A stretch of 64,000 nt of DNA from Glaciecola sp041380235 (GTDB taxonomy: Bacteria; Pseudomonadota; Gammaproteobacteria; Enterobacterales; Alteromonadaceae): the NCBI RefSeq assembly GCF_041380235.1, contig NZ_JBGIYY010000012.1, forward strand, positions 62,001 to 126,000, given 5' to 3'. Shown in pieces: positions 54,253-63,020 of this stretch. The notes under the pieces were generated by a model. The model ran no database searches. It saw only the letters and a program-made list of their open reading frames with translations, and was not told where the DNA came from. The position numbers were made by a program, and so were the translations under genes. Numbering within the stretch: the stretch's first letter is position 1; every line of letters begins with the position of its first letter.

Positions 54253-55706
54253 GAACGCCTCTTGCTGAAAAAAATAATACCTGCTGATGCTACCAATAGT
54301 CCTTGCAAAATAAAAAAGCTAATTGCGCTAAGGTGCTCGCTATTCAATTCCAGCAACATAACAGCCTCGTAAAGCAGGTATAGACTAAGGGAGCAAATAC
54401 TTAACGGAATCAATATACTAGCTAAATATTTTAGATAGGAAATATTCAACACATTACACACTATTATTGGTTGAACGAGAACTCTAGACACAAGCATACT
54501 AATTAAAACGGAGCCTGCTGCACCCGTGACCCCAAAATGTTGTGTTGCAGGAAACAACAGTGTCAATAGTACAACAACCTCAGTTATGCAAAGCAGCATC
54601 AAGGCTTTGTCTTTATCCTTTGAGATTAAAATCGAATTGCATGGCCCTTGGCTATTTGCGAGGCAGAATCCAATAGCTAATAAGTGTAAAATTTCATTTG
54701 TATATTTGGGTACATCACCAAGCCAAAGAGTTAAAAACCAGTTGCCAAAACAAACAATGTTCAAGAAAATAATCACGGAAAGCAAAGTTGAACAAACAAT
54801 GCTAATTAAAAAATTTTTATTTAATTCAGATTCCTCACCTAAGCTTAGACTGCTGAAATATGGGGTCAAGAGGTAGTTGAGTGATGTGGAAATTTCCACA
54901 TAAATTTCCATTAACCTGCCAGCAATTCTTAAAGGTACAATTAAAATCGGGCCTAATATCAATCCGCAGACAATTATTGCTGCATTATTTCTTGTGTAGC
55001 TATTTACCCGTAAAAATAGCAGTTTAGAACCGCGTTTAATAACATAATGCAGAGACTCGCGATTGCACGTTTTTACATCTAGGCTATTTTTTATGCCAGC
55101 GCGAATGGATAGTGCTAGCAGAAGGCAAAATTCTGCAACTGACGTGAATGCAAATACTATAGCGACCTCTATGACACCATAGCCTGTCTGTAACAAATAT
55201 ATGATGACCAAGGCCCTTGTAATGTTCACTGTTAGGCGAACGGCGTTTAGGCGACCAATTTTAAAACTGCCGCTCAGATAAGCGTGAAAAGCTCCGGTGT
55301 GGAATAAAAAGACAAAATTTACACCCAACAAAAAAATTAATGCGCCAAATGAAATAGAACTCTCAAATTCAATAGTCGATTGTTCGATAAATAACGCAAT
55401 AACGGCAATAAGCACGAGAAAAAATACTGCGATGATACTCATAGAAAAAAAAGCAGTGGAAAAATAGCTTTTGTTAACCTTCGCATGATCCCCACTGAGC
55501 ACCGGGACTAACTTAGATATGAGGGAACCTAAACCAAATTCAAATAGAGATATGTGCGCTAAAATTGCAAATATAAGCGTCCAGCTTCCGAAGTCTTTTT
55601 CGCCGAAGTGCAAAAGCATTTCTCGAAAAACAATCAGACCTAACAATACTTGAACTAATATATTTATTATGTTGTAAGCGGCACCGGTGACAAGTGTTCT
55701 CAGCAT
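54249..55706 (-). CDS. Wzx-type flippase (MATE-like polysaccharide exporter)
   Basis: This 485-aa protein has about fourteen helices and typical flippase signals: FGEKDFGSWTLIFAILA, FEFGLGSLISKLVPVLSGDH at the N-terminus. It moves lipid-linked repeat units to the outer face of the inner membrane for the Wzy polymerase. With the PHP phosphatase, Wzc, Wza-like and Wzy-like proteins it completes a Wzx/Wzy-dependent pathway. The base composition is AT-rich, like the neighbouring variable genes. Confidence 0.88.
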   Translation of the reverse strand: MLRTLVTGAAYNIINILVQVLLGLIVFREMLLHFGEKDFGSWTLIFAILAHISLFEFGLGSLISKLVPVLSGDHAKVNKSYFSTAFFSMSIIAVFFLVLIAVIALFIEQSTIEFESSISFGALIFLLGVNFVFLFHTGAFHAYLSGSFKIGRLNAVRLTVNITRALVIIYLLQTGYGVIEVAIVFAFTSVAEFCLLLALSIRAGIKNSLDVKTCNRESLHYVIKRGSKLLFLRVNSYTRNNAAIIVCGLILGPILIVPLRIAGRLMEIYVEISTSLNYLLTPYFSSLSLGEESELNKNFLISIVCSTLLSVIIFLNIVCFGNWFLTLWLGDVPKYTNEILHLLAIGFCLANSQGPCNSILISKDKDKALMLLCITEVVVLLTLLFPATQHFGVTGAAGSVLISMLVSRVLVQPIIVCNVLNISYLKYLASILIPLSICSLSLYLLYEAVMLLELNSEHLSAISFFILQGLLVASAGIIFFSKRRS

Positions 55707-55742
55707 ATTACTTTGCTACTTCCATGTGATTGAATGAGAAGG

Positions 55743-57860
55743 TTAACAGGTAACGTCGCGAAGTGCAGTAGACGAAAGAGAAATAAGTCCACCTACCTTC
55801 TGTAGAATGAAAATGGTATCTCCAGATTCGTCAAATGTAGCACTAACGACGCCGTTGTGATGCGTTAAAATGCAAGTTACGTCATTCCACGTCTTACCAA
55901 AGTCGTTACTTAAGTATGCACCAGAGTTAGATCGTTCACTCCAACTAATTGTGGCAGCAAACATTTCTTGCGGCCTCAGAGGATTAATAGCTAGGGCTTT
56001 AAAAGCCGAGCCGTACTCAGACTGGAGTAATACATTATTTCTGCCATTTTCGTGCTTTATAACAACCGAAGTTCGATTTTTTTCGCCTAATAAATACAAG
56101 GCGTTGCCGTGTGAGAGCATGTCAAAAGCACAAAATTTGGTATTCATCGCCTCCATTTTACTGGAACTTAGTAAACCCTCGCTGACTTTTAATTTGGTAA
56201 GAGTACCGTTACAAGAGGCTACCGCTATGTTGTCTGACACTGTTGATATGGCGTTGTAAAGTTTTTCTTGTCCACGCCAATTTCCGACCTTATTAAATGA
56301 AGCACTGTTTTGTTCTAATGGCATTTTTATACTGAATAGGCCTGCGTTTTCACCATCACTGATTACCGACAAGTAATTGCTATTTACTTCAATGCCTCTT
56401 ACATAGCTTTCTGCCCAAAATGCTTGATTGCTTTTTTTGCTAAAAGGTAAACCAGCGTTTAGAAGTGTAGTCGTTTTTTCGTTAAAATTGTAAACGCCCA
56501 CAAAGTTCTTTTTCGTATTCCAAGGGCTCAGTGTAAAAAACAAGTTTTCATTATCAGCAGCCATCTGCCATGAATGCCCCGCTAATTCTCCATCGCTTTT
56601 GGGGTATATTGAGTTATATTCAATCTTACTTAGCCGATTTTTTACGTTTACTACACCATTGTCCATTGTTGAAACAAATATTTCTTCATTCTTGACTAAC
56701 AAATCCGTTCCAACAGTATTGACTGCTCCAGCCACATCTTCATTCCACGCTTTACCACCATCTAAAGAATAATATGCGCCCCAATAATCCGTTAAGTAAA
56801 GTTCCTGTATGTCAGTTTGTCGAGACGTTAACGATAGCGTGCGAGAAAGCCTGTGGCGCCAGTCTCTATAAGGTAAGGTGGTATCAAATTTAAAAGTTGG
56901 CTTGTTTTTTTCAGCAATAAAAACGCCATTCTTTTTGTTTAAAAAAATTATTTTAGCCGACCAGTCTTTTTCGGTGCCTAAAATACAGTCATCTGCTCTA
57001 ACAGAACAAACAAAACGTTTGATCTTGCCGTTAGTTATGCTGTAAACGGTCTGTTTACTCCGATTAATGGGGTTGAACTCATAAAGGGCATTATTTGTCG
57101 CTATCAGCATAGATTCTTCAAACAATTTAAACATTTGAATCTTGGATTCAAAAGTCGCCAAAGTACTCATTTTTTGCGTCGAAATATCAAAGCTATGTAA
57201 TTCGTTATTTAGTCCGACAAAAAGCCATTTCCCATTGGGGGAGAATAATACTGAGTTAAGATCTGCGGTTTTGTCAAAGCTAATTTCCATCCACTTTTCA
57301 GAATCATATAGCTTGCATAACACTTTGTTATTACTGCCTAAAATACATATTGAGTGTTGATCTTTAATATTAAAAGTCACAATGTTTTCAGAAAATTCGT
57401 TTCGGCGGGTTTGAATAAGAGGGGACAATCGAATCCAATACATTTTGTCAGATAGTTGATATAGATATTTACTTGTTAATAGAAAGACTTTTCCGTTATC
57501 AGTTGCATGCATAGCAGTAACTTCATATTCCCCTAAACCATTGTTAAGGGGAGACCAATCATCAGTGATATTTTTTTTATGCCATACTCCACTAACGTCC
57601 GAGCTTAATAGAAACCCATTCCGGACACGCATGTAGTGAGTAAAAGCACCACCACCTCCCCACGAGAGTTGCGTGACTGCTAAATTGGTTGGTAAAGTAT
57701 TATAACTAATATGCTTCGCTGCAGTTGATACATTCCCTTTATGCGTGAAAAACTGAACGTCAAATTTGTTACCCTTACCAATATTTTGACAAGACGAAAG
57801 CAAAACGAACAAGCCGATAAGGCACAATGTCTTTAAGAAAGTAGGTATTTTAATCTTCAT
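55743..57860 (-). CDS. GH74/BNR-type beta-propeller lipoprotein
   Basis: This 705-aa protein has a lipobox (LIGLFVLLSSC, Cys 24) and many Asp-box-like repeats, clearest in SLDGGKAWNE and SNDFGKTWND. The N-terminal WGGGGAFTHYMRVR, then LLSSDVSGVWHKK, resembles the GGGG and DVGG-type start of GH74 xyloglucanase propellers. The start was moved to ATG 57860, as an ATG at 57905 would add 15 residues before the signal. A role in binding or cutting the exported polysaccharide is suggested by its place in the cluster. Catalytic activity is not certain, because only the first active-site Asp candidate (SSDVSG) could be placed. Confidence 0.7.
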   Translation of the reverse strand: MKIKIPTFLKTLCLIGLFVLLSSCQNIGKGNKFDVQFFTHKGNVSTAAKHISYNTLPTNLAVTQLSWGGGGAFTHYMRVRNGFLLSSDVSGVWHKKNITDDWSPLNNGLGEYEVTAMHATDNGKVFLLTSKYLYQLSDKMYWIRLSPLIQTRRNEFSENIVTFNIKDQHSICILGSNNKVLCKLYDSEKWMEISFDKTADLNSVLFSPNGKWLFVGLNNELHSFDISTQKMSTLATFESKIQMFKLFEESMLIATNNALYEFNPINRSKQTVYSITNGKIKRFVCSVRADDCILGTEKDWSAKIIFLNKKNGVFIAEKNKPTFKFDTTLPYRDWRHRLSRTLSLTSRQTDIQELYLTDYWGAYYSLDGGKAWNEDVAGAVNTVGTDLLVKNEEIFVSTMDNGVVNVKNRLSKIEYNSIYPKSDGELAGHSWQMAADNENLFFTLSPWNTKKNFVGVYNFNEKTTTLLNAGLPFSKKSNQAFWAESYVRGIEVNSNYLSVISDGENAGLFSIKMPLEQNSASFNKVGNWRGQEKLYNAISTVSDNIAVASCNGTLTKLKVSEGLLSSSKMEAMNTKFCAFDMLSHGNALYLLGEKNRTSVVIKHENGRNNVLLQSEYGSAFKALAINPLRPQEMFAATISWSERSNSGAYLSNDFGKTWNDVTCILTHHNGVVSATFDESGDTIFILQKVGGLISLSSTALRDVTC

Positions 57861-58001
57861 GCTTATGAAATAACTTATGCAACATAGTGACGAAGTATAC
57901 TGCATTCAGATACCTAAATTTATCATATATTCCCAAAAAAATTGATATTCAAAAAATCAGTGCTATTATTGGTCAGTAAGCGGGAAACTACTTTGAATGT
58001 G

Positions 58002-58086
58002 TGTCAGTATATTTTACACATGACAAAGATTGACCAAAAAGATTTTTTGAAAATCAATGACTTGGCAACATGGCACGGATATTTCA
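58002..58086 (+). promoter_or_regulatory. Sigma-54 promoter and possible activator site of the PEP-CTERM-like gene
   Basis: TGGCACGGATATTTCA (58071-58086) matches the sigma-54 consensus TGGCACG-N4-TTGCW at 11 of 12 positions. The one miss is in the -12 GC (TC), which may weaken it. The start would lie near 58098. Upstream, TGTCA (58002-58006) and TGACA (58021-58025) form an inverted repeat about 58 bases from the -24 element, where an enhancer protein could bind. ATG 58126 follows. Confidence 0.65.
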
Positions 58087-58125
58087 TACAAACTACACAA
58101 TCATTGCAGTTATTCAGGAAATATT

Positions 58126-58692
58126 ATGAAAACAATTTTTAAATTTTTATCAGTTGGTTTGTTTTGTGTGGCTTCTTCAGCTAACGCCGCATTGCTCCAG
58201 TTGTCTACGTCGCCGGTTCAGAGCTATGGGAACCAGCAAGATAAGTCCAGCAACAATACTGTCAGCGGTAATACTATTGCGTTAAATGGTAATACTTGGT
58301 CGAGTATCAGTGGCATGTTTAACATCATTCCTGAGACAACCTTGACGTTTGATTTTATGACTTCGGATTTGGGCGAAATTCATGGTATTGGGTTTGACAA
58401 TGATTCGACAATTGACCCATCTGCTACATTCCAGCTGGGTGGAGATCAAGTTTGGGGAATTCAAGATTATGTTATCAATCTCCAAGAAAATGTAACTTAC
58501 TCAGTTACAATAAACGTAGGGCAGTATTACACAGGCATGTTTAATCGTATTTTCTTTGTAAATGATGAAGATAGACGTCGTGCAGTCGCAAACTCTACTT
58601 TTAGTAACATTAGCGTAAACAATGTAAGTACACCTTCAGTTGCTGTTTTAATGGCGCTAGCAATCGCCGGGTTCGCGTTTAGAAGAAAGTAA
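58126..58692 (+). CDS. Secreted one-module protein with PEP-CTERM-like tail
   Basis: This 188-aa protein has a signal peptide (about 1-22, VASSANA), one beta-rich module (about 25-165) and a C-terminal sorting-like tail STPSVAVLMALAIAGFAFRR. The tail has a Pro-containing motif, a hydrophobic helix and Arg/Lys. The module has LNGNTW, GEIHGIGFDND, TFQLGGDQVWG and VNVGQYY-like blocks that recur twice in the metalloprotease downstream. The tail resembles PEP-CTERM variants of marine gammaproteobacteria, which need an exosortase encoded elsewhere. AGGAAAT lies before the ATG. Sigma-54 control is indicated. The function is unknown but is probably a matrix or polymer-binding surface protein. Confidence 0.75.
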   Translation: MKTIFKFLSVGLFCVASSANAALLQLSTSPVQSYGNQQDKSSNNTVSGNTIALNGNTWSSISGMFNIIPETTLTFDFMTSDLGEIHGIGFDNDSTIDPSATFQLGGDQVWGIQDYVINLQENVTYSVTINVGQYYTGMFNRIFFVNDEDRRRAVANSTFSNISVNNVSTPSVAVLMALAIAGFAFRRK

Positions 58693-58717
58693 TGTAGGGT
58701 ACAAAGCAATATTTGCG

Positions 58718-58743
58718 AGCCAGGCCATGAGCCTGGCTTTTTT
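58718..58743 (+). terminator. Rho-independent terminator
   Basis: A perfect 8-bp stem AGCCAGGC / GCCTGGCT with a 5-base loop is followed by six Ts, 26 bases after the PEP-CTERM-like gene. That gene is therefore transcribed alone. Confidence 0.92.
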
Positions 58744-58920
58744 ATGGAATAAATTTTTAGTTGTAAACCTTTCAGCCTTTATGTTTCGTCTTGGTACACT
58801 AATTTCTGCTTTTGTGTAAGTAACATATATTTTTCCCTACATCGTACTTATCTTAGACTAATAGATACTTTTTATAAGGTAACTTTGAAATCTAAAAAAT
58901 TAGCATGATTATTGCTTATG

Positions 58921-58954
58921 AACTTCAAAACCTGAAGTTATGGTAATTCCATAA
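58921..58954. promoter_or_regulatory. Two adjacent inverted repeats before the metalloprotease
   Basis: AACTTCA-AAACC-TGAAGTT (58921-58939, perfect 7 bp) overlaps TTATGG-TAATT-CCATAA (58938-58954, perfect 6 bp). They are 31-64 bases upstream of the start. They may be operators or alternative leader hairpins. The TGAAG/CTTCA core resembles that of the repeat upstream of the bacteriocin-like gene. Confidence 0.4.
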
Positions 58955-58984
58955 AACTAATAATTTTCCAAATTAGGAATATAT

Positions 58985-61327
58985 ATGCTCAAAACAAGAA
59001 GTAGTTGTAATACAAAATATGTCTTTGCCTTAGTGCTTTTAATGCTAATGACAGTGCCTGTTATTGCAGAAGAATTTCACGAAAAAATATTTGATGCTCA
59101 AGTAGTTAGCAACATCATATTATCAACAGGCGAAAGTGACAATAAGCGAAAGATGTTGCTTATTACTGACACAAGTGAATTGGAATTTGATCTAGAAGAG
59201 AATACACGCTTGTTGGATAAAGCCGTATTGAGTGATATTAAGTTAGAGCTTTATAAAGGCCAAATTGTCGGTAACTCTGAATCGTGGGCACGCTTTACAA
59301 ATATCGGTGGTGTGGTCACCGGTGCGTATTTTGACGGTGAAAAGCTATTTATTTTGGAAGACTTAGTCTCTGCCTCAGATGATTTGAGCAACACCTTAAG
59401 TGAAAACGCAAAACTTTTCGCCAAAGGCAACACATCGCCCTCGGTAGTTATCGATGCATCTAAAATAATTAGTCGAGGTACGTGCGGGCTTCACGATCAT
59501 TCTGATGTTGAAAGATTTGGATACGTGGAATATTTGAATGAATTAGATAATATGACGCAATCCACAACAATACGAGAAATTGCGATCAGTTTGGTAGCTG
59601 ATGTTGAATATGTGAACGGGACATCTAACGCTACTGCAGACATGATAAGCGACCTAAATGTTGCCGACGGAATATTCAAAGAACAGCTAAATATTCAGTT
59701 TTTATTAACTGATACAACGGAGCTTTCCGATAATGGAACACTTACATCTACCAATCCTGAGACACTAATATTTGCTTTTAGAGATAGTAACTTTCCTAAC
59801 CCAGGTCTACGTCACCTTTTTACCGGTAAAAATTTGAACGGCTCTACGGTTGGCATAGCATTTGTTAACTCTTTATGCCGCAACAGTTCAGTTGGCATAA
59901 CACAGCGTTTTGGGGCTGCAACTGCCATAATTTTGGCACACGAATTAGGCCATAATTTTGGCGCTCCACATGACAGTGAAGGCGGCTCAGTATGTTCTAG
60001 TACGCCAAGTGGATTCATCATGTTTCCTAGTGTTAATACAAATGCAGATACGTTCTCAAGTTGCAGCGTTTCTCAGATGTTGCCAGTGATTAATAATGCG
60101 AGCTCTGGTTTCAATGCCTGTGTAAGTGAGGTTGAAATTGGATCAGCGCCTGTAATATCTTCTAATCCTAACTTAAATGCTATTGTAGGGGAGTCTTACG
60201 CCTATGACAGCGACAATCAGGTTAATGTAGATGATGCTTCTAACTTTACTTTCAACTTAGATATTGCTCCAAATGGCATGACATTAGACGATACAGGAGT
60301 AATTTCTTGGATACCAAGTGCAGATCAAATCGGCTTTAACCCGGTTCAGATAAGTGTTTCAAATGCATTCGGAAATGATACTCAGTTTTTTGAAGTAATT
60401 GTGGAACCAGTGGATGATGTGATTGATTTCTCTGAATTCTCGATAGATTCATATGGTGGTAATCAAGATGCCAATGGAAGTGCTAGTTTGGGCGAAACAA
60501 ATTTTGAGCTGGTGCTAAATGGTAACACATGGAAAAGTATCGACTTAGACCTCACTGTCAATACAAACACTATCCTAGAGTTTGAGTTTTTTAGCGATGT
60601 CGAAGCCGAAATACAAGGGATTGGTTTTGATACTGATGTCTCAATTAGCAGTGCCACGTCATTTCAAATATTTGGCACGCAAAATTGGGGTATTCGAACC
60701 GTGAGTTACTCTGCAGAGGGAGCCTATCAGAGCATACGAATCCCTGTGGGTAATCTTGTCCAAGGTGACTTTAGTAAAGTGGTTTTCATCTTAGATAACG
60801 ATACGAATATTTCTGATGCAAATGCAAGATTTCGGAATGTTAGGATATTTGATGAAGGTGAGGTAGTTACCGGCGATCCCATCGACTTGTCGTTATTGAC
60901 CTTTGCGCCTCATATTATTGCTCAAGATATTTCTGGAACTGTTACTATTACGGATAATGGATTTGGCGTTGAGCTTGTTGGAAATCGTTGGCAAAAAGTT
61001 TTTCTTGAAACTGCTAGCATTACACCAAATACGGTTTTAAGTTTTGAGTTTAAGAGCTCTCAAATGGGTGAAATACACGGCATTGGTTTTCTACCTGAGA
61101 ACTCATTAAATCAATCATTAGCATTTCAATTACTTGGAACACAAAGGTGGGGAAACAATGATTTTGCTTATTCCGGTAACGGCGAATTCCAAACCTTCAC
61201 CATCCCAGTCGGCCAATACTTCACACAATCCGAAGTAGAAATGGTCTTTATTATGGATCACGATGTGTCAAACCCAACCGGGGTGAGTCATTTCAGAAAT
61301 ATCAGTTTGTTTGAACCCTCAAACTAG
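58985..61327 (+). CDS. Secreted metzincin metalloprotease (reprolysin/M12-like) with two shared C-terminal modules
   Basis: This 780-aa protein has a signal peptide (about 1-28), a prodomain-like region (about 30-185) and a zinc protease domain with HELGHNFGAPHD at 319-330 (ligands His 319, 323, 329; Glu 320). The Met-turn Met 346 is in GFIMFPS. A putative-Ig-type domain follows (about 395-475, SNPNLNAIVGESYAYDSD). Two copies of the same beta-rich module come last (about 480-620 and 634-778), both with GIGF, FQIFGTQNWG or FQLLGTQRWG, and IPVGQY-like blocks. AGGA lies seven bases before the ATG. The modules match the separate small protein upstream, so both may bind the same target, plausibly the cluster's polymer. 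No C-terminal anchor is present, so it is probably released. Confidence 0.85.
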   Translation: MLKTRSSCNTKYVFALVLLMLMTVPVIAEEFHEKIFDAQVVSNIILSTGESDNKRKMLLITDTSELEFDLEENTRLLDKAVLSDIKLELYKGQIVGNSESWARFTNIGGVVTGAYFDGEKLFILEDLVSASDDLSNTLSENAKLFAKGNTSPSVVIDASKIISRGTCGLHDHSDVERFGYVEYLNELDNMTQSTTIREIAISLVADVEYVNGTSNATADMISDLNVADGIFKEQLNIQFLLTDTTELSDNGTLTSTNPETLIFAFRDSNFPNPGLRHLFTGKNLNGSTVGIAFVNSLCRNSSVGITQRFGAATAIILAHELGHNFGAPHDSEGGSVCSSTPSGFIMFPSVNTNADTFSSCSVSQMLPVINNASSGFNACVSEVEIGSAPVISSNPNLNAIVGESYAYDSDNQVNVDDASNFTFNLDIAPNGMTLDDTGVISWIPSADQIGFNPVQISVSNAFGNDTQFFEVIVEPVDDVIDFSEFSIDSYGGNQDANGSASLGETNFELVLNGNTWKSIDLDLTVNTNTILEFEFFSDVEAEIQGIGFDTDVSISSATSFQIFGTQNWGIRTVSYSAEGAYQSIRIPVGNLVQGDFSKVVFILDNDTNISDANARFRNVRIFDEGEVVTGDPIDLSLLTFAPHIIAQDISGTVTITDNGFGVELVGNRWQKVFLETASITPNTVLSFEFKSSQMGEIHGIGFLPENSLNQSLAFQLLGTQRWGNNDFAYSGNGEFQTFTIPVGQYFTQSEVEMVFIMDHDVSNPTGVSHFRNISLFEPSN

Positions 61328-61347
61328 CCTGAGTAAGTATAAGACAT

Positions 61348-61377
61348 AAAAAAGCCCGTTTATTCACGGGCTTTTTT
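61348..61377. terminator. Bidirectional rho-independent terminator
   Basis: AAAAAAGCCCG(T) / (A)CGGGCTTTTTT is a perfect 12-bp stem with a 6-base loop, T-rich in either direction. It lies between the convergent metalloprotease and manC genes and can end both. Confidence 0.93.
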
Positions 61378-61395
61378 AATTTCATCTGGGATAGC

Positions 61396-62805
61396 TTACT
61401 TCACCCGCCCATACCGATCCGAAAACCGCACAATATCATCCTCACCCAAATAACTCCCAGACTGAACTTCAATCAACTCAAGCGGAATCTTGCCTGGATT
61501 TTCTAGCGCGTGCACTTCACCAACGGGAATGTACACCGACTCATTCTCAGTGACTAATTGGGTCTCTTCACCTACGGTTACGCTGGCTGTGCCGCTGACT
61601 ACAATCCAGTGCTCAGCTCTATGATGATGCATTTGTACTGAGAGCTTCTCGCCGGGTTTCACGCTTATACGCTTTACCTGATAGCGGGTGCCGTTATCAA
61701 TAGAGTCGTAGCTGCCCCACGGGCGAAACACTTCTCTATGAAACTCAAACTCTGGTCGGTGATCGGCTTTGAGTCTATTTACCACGTTTTTGATATCTTG
61801 CACTTTATTGCGGTTTGCCACCATTACGGCGTCTTTGGTTTCAACGATTACTACGTCGTCTAAGCCGATAACCGATACTAAGCGCTGCTCAGCATTAATG
61901 TAGCTATTGTTAACGCCTTCAAGCATTACGTCGCCAATACATACATTGCCGTTGTCATCTTTATGCTTACTGGTATCCCAAAGGGAGCTCCAACTGCCCA
62001 CATCATTCCATCCAGCATCTAAGCTGACCATGGCGGCACGCTCTGTTTTTTCCATCACCGCATAGTCAACCGACTCGTCAGGACATTTTGCGAACGCTTC
62101 GGCGTCTATTCTTATAAAGTCTAAGTCTGCTTCGGTCGTCGCGACAGCGGATTCGCAGGCGGCATATATGTCGGGCCGATGGGTTTTCAATTCATTTAAA
62201 TACACGCTTGCCTTGAACATAAACATACCGCTATTCCAGAAGTATTGCTTTGAGTCCAAATATTTTTGCGCAGTAGCTGCATCGGGCTTTTCAACAAAGT
62301 CAGCAACCGCGAACCCTTCACCGTTAGCCGCTCCAGCCTTTATATAACCATAGCCAGTATGCGCCTCGGTAGGCACAATCCCAAAGGTCACTAAATTGTC
62401 AGCTTGGGCGAGGCTGTTGGCTTTTGCAATTGCGTTTGCAAACGCGGCGTGATCCTCAATCAGATGATCGGCGGCTAAAATTAGCAATACAGGATCATCT
62501 TCAGATTTAAGCGCCATCATTGCGGCAAGTGCAATTGCAGGAGCGGTATTTCGGCCCACCGGCTCTAGTAATATTCCACCATGCGATATGCCGGCTCTGA
62601 GCATTTGCTCTGCTGCTAAAAAGCGATGGTTTTCGTTACAAATGATAAGAGGCGCGGATATTTGCGCATTTGGTAATCTTAAAATCGTGTCTTGTAACAT
62701 CGTTTTGTCAGAGGTTAGGGCTAAAAACTGTTTAGGTAGCGCCGCTCTAGACTTTGGCCATAGGCGACTTCCGGTGCCACCTGCTAAAACAATTGGCTTG
62801 ATCAT
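61396..62805 (-). CDS. manC: Mannose-1-phosphate guanylyltransferase / mannose-6-phosphate isomerase
   Basis: This 469-aa bifunctional enzyme makes GDP-mannose. The nucleotidyltransferase part has the GGTGSRLWPKSRAALPKQFL motif (9-28) and VADFVEKPDA. The C-terminal cupin isomerase part has VKPGEKLSVQMHHHRAEHWI. The length is that of ManC/AlgA/CpsB proteins. It supplies the sugar nucleotide for the polysaccharide locus, implying mannose, fucose or a derived sugar in the polymer. It is at the right edge of the cluster and its G/C is back to the normal level. Confidence 0.95.
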   Translation of the reverse strand: MIKPIVLAGGTGSRLWPKSRAALPKQFLALTSDKTMLQDTILRLPNAQISAPLIICNENHRFLAAEQMLRAGISHGGILLEPVGRNTAPAIALAAMMALKSEDDPVLLILAADHLIEDHAAFANAIAKANSLAQADNLVTFGIVPTEAHTGYGYIKAGAANGEGFAVADFVEKPDAATAQKYLDSKQYFWNSGMFMFKASVYLNELKTHRPDIYAACESAVATTEADLDFIRIDAEAFAKCPDESVDYAVMEKTERAAMVSLDAGWNDVGSWSSLWDTSKHKDDNGNVCIGDVMLEGVNNSYINAEQRLVSVIGLDDVVIVETKDAVMVANRNKVQDIKNVVNRLKADHRPEFEFHREVFRPWGSYDSIDNGTRYQVKRISVKPGEKLSVQMHHHRAEHWIVVSGTASVTVGEETQLVTENESVYIPVGEVHALENPGKIPLELIEVQSGSYLGEDDIVRFSDRYGRVK

Positions 62806-63020
62806 GTTTTTGACTTCCTTGCGTCGAATAGAATAGTTCGTTATCGGCCAATGATAACAATCTTTCAGAAAAATCAGTAGTTTTGTTGCTTTACTTTTAT
62901 TTTGCGCTTAGCTAGCTCTCAAAAAAGGGTGCCGCTCTTAAAACTCCTTAAACAATGCCCCTCACGGTCGATAAAACACCATTAGGCAGTCTTGTTTGCC
63001 GGTTTTGATAAGAGGATGAA

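Noticed and set aside
57942..58142. A 66-codon ORF ahead of the PEP-CTERM-like gene
   Set aside because: It runs through the sigma-54 promoter and the next start codon and resembles no protein.
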